Shown one piece after another: positions 15,328 through 18,637 of a stretch of DNA of 18,637 bases. Under the pieces are notes generated by a model, which did no database searches, had not been told where the DNA came from, and saw only the letters and a program-made list of their open reading frames with translations. Source of the DNA: Succinatimonas hippei (lineage in GTDB: Bacteria; Pseudomonadota; Gammaproteobacteria; Enterobacterales; Succinivibrionaceae); NCBI GenBank assembly GCA_004557545.1, contig SFGV01000036.1, forward strand, positions 1-18,637, given 5' to 3'. Numbering within the stretch: the stretch's first letter is position 1; the number at the start of each line of letters is the position of its first letter. The position numbers were made by a program, and so were the translations under genes.

Positions 15328-16257
15328 ATGAAGTACATTGAATTGGGCCGCAATGGCGACAAAACCTCAAGCGTGATCCTGGGGATGATGCGCATTCCCC
15401 AGCTTGAGACTACAGGGAATGTACGCGCGCTTTTAGGCGCCTGCGAGGAGAGCGGGATCAATATGCTCGATATCGCGGACTGCTATTCATTAGGAAGAGC
15501 CGAGGAGCTTTTGGGGCAGACCTTTGAGGCCAATCCCGGCATAAGAGATAAGTTCTTCCTGCAGTCAAAATGCGGGATCGTAAAAAAGCCCTTCTACTAT
15601 TTTGATTTTTCAAAAAAGCACATCATTGACGCGGTTGAGGGAAGTCTCAAACGCCTTAAGACCGATCATCTGGACTCGCTTTTACTGCACCGCCCGGACG
15701 CGCTTATGGAGCCTGATGAGGTATGCGAGGCCTTCAATACCCTGCGTGAGCAGGGCAAGGTCAGACTGTTTGGCGTGTCAAACTTCAACCCTGCCCAGAT
15801 GAGCATGCTCCAGAGCGCCATTGATGACGCGATCATCTGCAATCAGGTACAGCTCTCAGTCTGCCACACCCCCATGATCGACGCCTCGTTCAACGTCAAC
15901 ATGGACATCGACAAATCGGTAATGCGTGATGGCGGTGTGCTTGAGTACTGCCGCGAGCACGGGATTGCCGTGCAGGCCTGGTCGGTGATGCAGCACGGTT
16001 TCTTCAAGGGGGTGTTCATAGGCGATCCGCATTATCTGAGGTTAAACAGCGTGCTTGACCGCATCGCCCGCGAGTACGATGTCAGCTCGACCGCCATCGC
16101 GGTGGCGTGGGTGCTCAGGATCCCTGGCAAGACTCAGGCTGTCATTGGAACCACCAGGCCCGACAGAGTTCTAAGCTCGGCAAAAGCTGGCGACATAAAG
16201 CTTACCCGCGAGCAGTGGTATGAGATCTATCTCGCGGCTGGTAATGAATTACCGTAA
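15328..16257 (+). CDS. Aldo/keto reductase (YdhF-like)
   Basis: A 309-residue aldo/keto reductase, a TIM-barrel enzyme that reduces aldehydes and ketones with NADPH. The four catalytic residues are all present: Asp48 and Tyr53 in LDIADCYS, Lys81 in LQSKCG and His121 in LLLHRPD. VIGTTRPDRV near the C-terminus is the phosphate-binding segment. The pattern most resembles E. coli YdhF, whose natural substrate is not established. GAGGAG lies ten bases before the ATG, and the gene closes the five-gene operon. After it an imperfect hairpin without a T-run is the only candidate for an end of transcription. Confidence 0.9.
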   Translation: MKYIELGRNGDKTSSVILGMMRIPQLETTGNVRALLGACEESGINMLDIADCYSLGRAEELLGQTFEANPGIRDKFFLQSKCGIVKKPFYYFDFSKKHIIDAVEGSLKRLKTDHLDSLLLHRPDALMEPDEVCEAFNTLREQGKVRLFGVSNFNPAQMSMLQSAIDDAIICNQVQLSVCHTPMIDASFNVNMDIDKSVMRDGGVLEYCREHGIAVQAWSVMQHGFFKGVFIGDPHYLRLNSVLDRIAREYDVSSTAIAVAWVLRIPGKTQAVIGTTRPDRVLSSAKAGDIKLTREQWYEIYLAAGNELP

Positions 16258-16407
16258 TTTGCCTTTGTTTTCAAAGCAAATAAAAATATAGACCAAAACT
16301 TCAAAGAATGTTTATGCACATCTGACTGGGCTTTCGATATGTGAGATCCCAATCGCGTCCAAGGCGATAAGCCCGGTTAAAAAATAATAATAAAGTGGAG
16401 AGAAATC
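16258..16407 (+). other. Intergenic gap with weak hairpin before the FkbM gene
   Basis: TTTG-C-CTTTG and CAAAGCAAA (16258-16280) form a nine-pair stem with one bulged base and a TTTT loop. It is followed by TAAAAATA rather than a T-run, so it is at best a weak terminator. The rest is AT-rich, ending in AATAATAATAAAG before the ribosome binding site GGAGAG. No firm promoter is visible. Confidence 0.3.
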
Positions 16408-17610
16408 ATGTCAGTAACAGACACTTCAGCGCAGTTTAACACACTGAAAAACCAGCTTACCTTCAGGTTCCGTAGGCTATACAGCTCTATTAACGCATCT
16501 AGTTTTATAATCTATGGTGGGGGGGGGTACGGCAAATGGTTATTCTCGTTCTTTAAAGAAATTGGTCTTGCACACAAAGTAAAGTGCTTTTGTGACAGCT
16601 TCCATGATGATAATAAGACTGATTTTATAGATGGTATTCCTGTTTACTCACCTTTAAAATGCGCCCGTCTCTATAAAGACGCAACCTTCATAATAGCGTC
16701 TGATTATTATGAGGAAATTCTTTCATCAATTGCCAAAAGCCATTATCGGGATATCAAAACCTTCCTGCCAGACTACGATGAGAGAATGTTGCAAAAACAG
16801 CTGATCTATTACAAAAATGCCCCGGATCCGCAAAGGGTGGTGTCGTTTAACTACACCTGGTTCCCAATCTACGCGGAGGCTCAAAAATCAGGTCGTCTTT
16901 CAGAGTATCTGAATTATGTACTGCCACTTCTGGATGATCAGAACTCCCGTGCCATCATACAAAACCGCATAAAGACCTTTCTTACAGGAGATCTTGCTTA
17001 CATAGACAAAAATCCTTTGGATCCCAATGAATACTTCTCAAAGGACTTTTACCCCATTGGAGATGATGAGACGCTCTTTGACTGCGGGGCTTTCACCGGT
17101 GACACCGTCAGGAAATTCTCTGAGTTCACGCACAATAAATACAGGAAGATCGTCGCCTTTGAGCCTGATGAGAAAAATCTTGAGAAGATGAACGCCTATA
17201 TTAAGGACGCAGGGCTTGAGAATATTGAGGTGGTAAAGGCGGCTACCGGAAAGGAAAACGGTTTTATAAGTTTTATCTCAACCGGGACCATGGGTGCCAA
17301 GATTGTATCGGATTGCAATACCGATAGTGAAAAGACCAGGGTTAAGCTGGTAAAGCTCGATGATTTCATCGATTATCATCCGACCCTAATCAAGATGGAT
17401 ATCGAAGGAGCCGAGCTTGACGCTCTCGCGGGCGCCACTGAAATCATAAAGAAATACAAGCCCAAGCTTGCCATCTGTATTTATCATCTGCCCTTTGATT
17501 TTTATAACATTCCAAAATTTATAAAATATCTGGTTCCAGAATACAGATTTAAGGTGCGCCAGTATATACCGGGTTTTTACGATACTGTGCTATACGCCAG
17601 CGTGCCTTAG
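16408..17610 (+). CDS. FkbM-family methyltransferase with N-terminal Rossmann-like domain
   Basis: A 400-residue, two-domain protein. The C-terminal half (about 215-400) is an S-adenosylmethionine-dependent FkbM methyltransferase: SAM loop DCGAFTGDT (225-233), FEPDEKN (251-257) and DIEGAELDAL (331-340), followed by a well-kept end. FkbM enzymes methylate hydroxyls, often on sugars of surface glycans or natural products. The N-terminal half has a glycine loop IIYGGGGYGKW (34-44) and CDS near 62, a Rossmann-like fold seen in front of sugar-modifying enzymes. The loop is encoded by GGT plus nine G (16519-16527), a possible slippage site: losing or gaining one G brings a stop within about 20 codons. 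The gene is more AT-rich than its neighbours, which hints at separate acquisition. It has its own terminator. GGAGAG is seven bases before the ATG. Confidence 0.88.
   Translation: MSVTDTSAQFNTLKNQLTFRFRRLYSSINASSFIIYGGGGYGKWLFSFFKEIGLAHKVKCFCDSFHDDNKTDFIDGIPVYSPLKCARLYKDATFIIASDYYEEILSSIAKSHYRDIKTFLPDYDERMLQKQLIYYKNAPDPQRVVSFNYTWFPIYAEAQKSGRLSEYLNYVLPLLDDQNSRAIIQNRIKTFLTGDLAYIDKNPLDPNEYFSKDFYPIGDDETLFDCGAFTGDTVRKFSEFTHNKYRKIVAFEPDEKNLEKMNAYIKDAGLENIEVVKAATGKENGFISFISTGTMGAKIVSDCNTDSEKTRVKLVKLDDFIDYHPTLIKMDIEGAELDALAGATEIIKKYKPKLAICIYHLPFDFYNIPKFIKYLVPEYRFKVRQYIPGFYDTVLYASVP
16519..16527 (+). repeat. Run of nine G in the FkbM coding sequence
   Basis: Nine G form codons 38-40 of the FkbM gene. 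At eight G the shifted frame stops at the TAA now at 16580-16582. At ten G it stops at the TAA now at 16554-16556. The other nucleotide-loop genes here encode glycines with mixed codons. Confidence 0.85.
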
Positions 17611-17640
17611 TTAGCAGGTATATATTCAGCAGGTGTAAAT

Positions 17641-17672
17641 GACGGGATCTTAAGCGAGAGATCCTGTCTTTT
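17641..17672 (+). terminator. Rho-independent terminator of the FkbM gene
   Basis: GACGGGATCT (17641-17650) pairs with AGATCCTGTC (17659-17668), ten pairs including one G-U, around an eight-base loop, then TTTT. It lies 30 bases after the FkbM stop. Confidence 0.8.
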
Positions 17673-18009
17673 CAGTTGCCAGATGGCGATGGACTTTTAT
17701 TCTCAGCATTGCTCCCTTACCTTACCCGTAAATTGCCCGGCTCTGCAGCATGCGCGAGATACAAATGGTTTACCCAAAAAACGCTTTCTGACTGAAAAAG
17801 CAGGCTTCTAAAATTCTGCCGGCTGGCAGATATAAAAACGCGCGGATAACAAGATTAGTGGAATGCTCCTAAGGTTTCATGTGCAGTAGCGGCAAGCGGG
17901 ATTAAAGGCGAAGGCATCTCACCACCTGTTACCGCATACTGACTTTTTTTCACCAGAAAATATGACAGCAAAATATCCAGGTGGATGTGTCACATGATCT
18001 ATAGGCTTT
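17673..18009. other. Gene-free stretch before the right AAA-ATPase-like gene
   Basis: No credible reading frame is present. Small signals are a CTGCC/GGCAG hairpin (17816-17829), the separated inverted pair CCACCTG (17922-17928) and CAGGTGG (17978-17984), and a run of seven T at 17944-17950 between them. These may be remnants or regulatory DNA. I cannot assign a function. Confidence 0.35.
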
Positions 18010-18050
18010 ATTGCTTGAGATATCGGTTTTTCTAACATAAGATCAGAAAT
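18010..18050 (+). promoter_or_regulatory. Promoter of the right AAA-ATPase-like gene (inverted copy of 91-131)
   Basis: TTGAGA (18015-18020), 17 bases, TAAGAT (18038-18043), about 57 bases before the ATG. The 41-bp segment equals the left-edge copy except at 18025-18028. TTTCT and AGAAA arms (18029-18033, 18045-18049) flank the -10. Both copies also keep ATTGC ahead of the -35. Confidence 0.72.
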
Positions 18051-18052
18051 GT

Positions 18053-18081
18053 CGTTGCTTTTAAGCAGGAATACAGCAACG
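18053..18081 (+). other. Hairpin in the 5' leader of the right AAA-ATPase-like gene
   Basis: CGTTGC (18053-18058) and GCAACG (18076-18081) form a 6-bp stem, just ahead of the ribosome binding site GGAGGA. It could influence translation. The left paralogue has a different small hairpin at the same relative place. Confidence 0.35.
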
Positions 18082-18100
18082 AAGCCCTGGAGGAAACACG

Positions 18101-18637
18101 ATGACGGATAAACAGGTTGGGGTAGGGCGTGAATTCTTTAGTGAGATCATAGACGGCAACTTCTATTACGTAGATAAAACCCGTTTTCTGCGCCCTGTAT
18201 TAACCTCAGGCAGCAAAGTCCTGCTCTTTACCCGTCCCCGTCGCTTTGGCAAGACTCTGACCCTTGACATGTTCAAAGAGTTTTTGAGCGTAAACCCTGA
18301 AAATCCCGGAGATACCAGCCGTCAGGAGCGCCTCTTCAAAGGACTTGATGTCATGAAGGACACCGAGTTTGTCCAAAAGTATATGGGGCAGTACCCTGTG
18401 GTCTTCCTGACTTTAAAAAGAGTTTTTGGCGATAGCTTTGAGGAAGCCGAAAAAAAACTTGCGGCGCTTGTTGTAGAAACAGCCTCGAATTTCGATTTTT
18501 TAACTCAAAGTCCGAAACTCAGCCTCAGTGAAAAAAATCAGCTTGAGCTTTATCTGAGCTATATCGAGCTTAGAAAACCTGACAATCGCGATCTGATCAC
18601 AGAGTTTCTTAAGTTTATAACCAACGCGCTGTATAAA
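18101..18637 (+). CDS. AAA-ATPase-like protein (N-terminal part, runs off the edge)
   Basis: The first 179 residues of an AAA-ATPase-like protein of the PF09820 type. The family start is plain: GREFFSEIIDGNFYYVDKT, then the phosphate loop FTRPRRFGKT (43-52), where RPRRFGKT stands in for the usual GxxxxGK(S/T), and a KxFLSV-like helix. Full-length members are usually 500-600 residues and often end in a PD-(D/E)XK nuclease-like domain (PF08011), which would lie outside the window. Their role is not established. They often occur in many copies in gut anaerobes, and a mobile or defence role has been suggested by their distribution. The ATG has GGAGGA seven bases upstream. No frameshift is seen in the part present. 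It is the counterpart of the gene at the left edge. Confidence 0.9.
   Translation, partial: MTDKQVGVGREFFSEIIDGNFYYVDKTRFLRPVLTSGSKVLLFTRPRRFGKTLTLDMFKEFLSVNPENPGDTSRQERLFKGLDVMKDTEFVQKYMGQYPVVFLTLKRVFGDSFEEAEKKLAALVVETASNFDFLTQSPKLSLSEKNQLELYLSYIELRKPDNRDLITEFLKFITNALYK

Noticed and set aside
17673..18009. Remnant of an insertion sequence or attachment site in the gene-free stretch
   Set aside because: Only a 7-base inverted pair and a T run are visible, with no transposase fragment, target duplication or tRNA end.
1..18637. CRISPR array, tRNA or rRNA genes
   Set aside because: No regularly spaced repeats, cloverleaf sequences or ribosomal RNA signatures were seen on either strand.

Overview
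This window most likely comes from a gammaproteobacterial gut or rumen anaerobe, possibly related to Succinivibrionaceae. That guess rests on a CsdA/DeaD-type DEAD-box helicase with a DbpA-like RNA-binding domain, on two AAA-ATPase-like genes of a type common in host-associated anaerobes, and on a GC-moderate, 'gcgc'-rich composition. It is an impression from sequence features, not a placement.

Left half (minus strand). A nine-gene cluster runs from about 9231 down to 278. Its first six genes overlap or nearly touch: a GNAT acyltransferase, a LuxE-like acyl-protein synthetase, a LuxC-like acyl thioester reductase, an acyl carrier protein, an SDR reductase and an AMP-forming acid ligase. After a 130-bp gap holding two perfect DNA dyads come a two-domain thiamine-diphosphate (TPP) enzyme of the acetolactate-synthase superfamily, a second, related SDR, and the N-terminal half of a transketolase with no C-terminal half in view. 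Read together, the genes could activate an acid, hold it on the carrier, reduce it to an aldehyde or carbonyl, lengthen it by TPP chemistry, reduce it, and attach it to an acceptor through the GNAT enzyme. The product is unknown. No luciferase is present, so this is not a bioluminescence locus.

Middle. A deaD/csdA-like RNA helicase (9490-11814, minus) has a strong terminator at its 3' end and a long leader with strong secondary-structure potential behind a TATAAT promoter.

Right half (plus strand). A tight five-gene operon (12168-16257) encodes a Dabb-fold protein and four NAD(P)-dependent oxidoreductases from four different families: Gfo/Idh/MocA, beta-hydroxyacid dehydrogenase, D-2-hydroxyacid dehydrogenase and aldo-keto reductase. 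Next is a two-domain FkbM methyltransferase (16408-17610), more AT-rich than its neighbours, with a run of nine G near its start that could make it phase variable. It is followed by a terminator and about 430 bp without genes.

Edges. Both ends carry the start of an AAA-ATPase-like gene, pointing outward. The left one shows only 14 codons. Their promoters are the same 41-bp sequence in inverted orientation, with all four differences confined to the spacer between -35 and -10.
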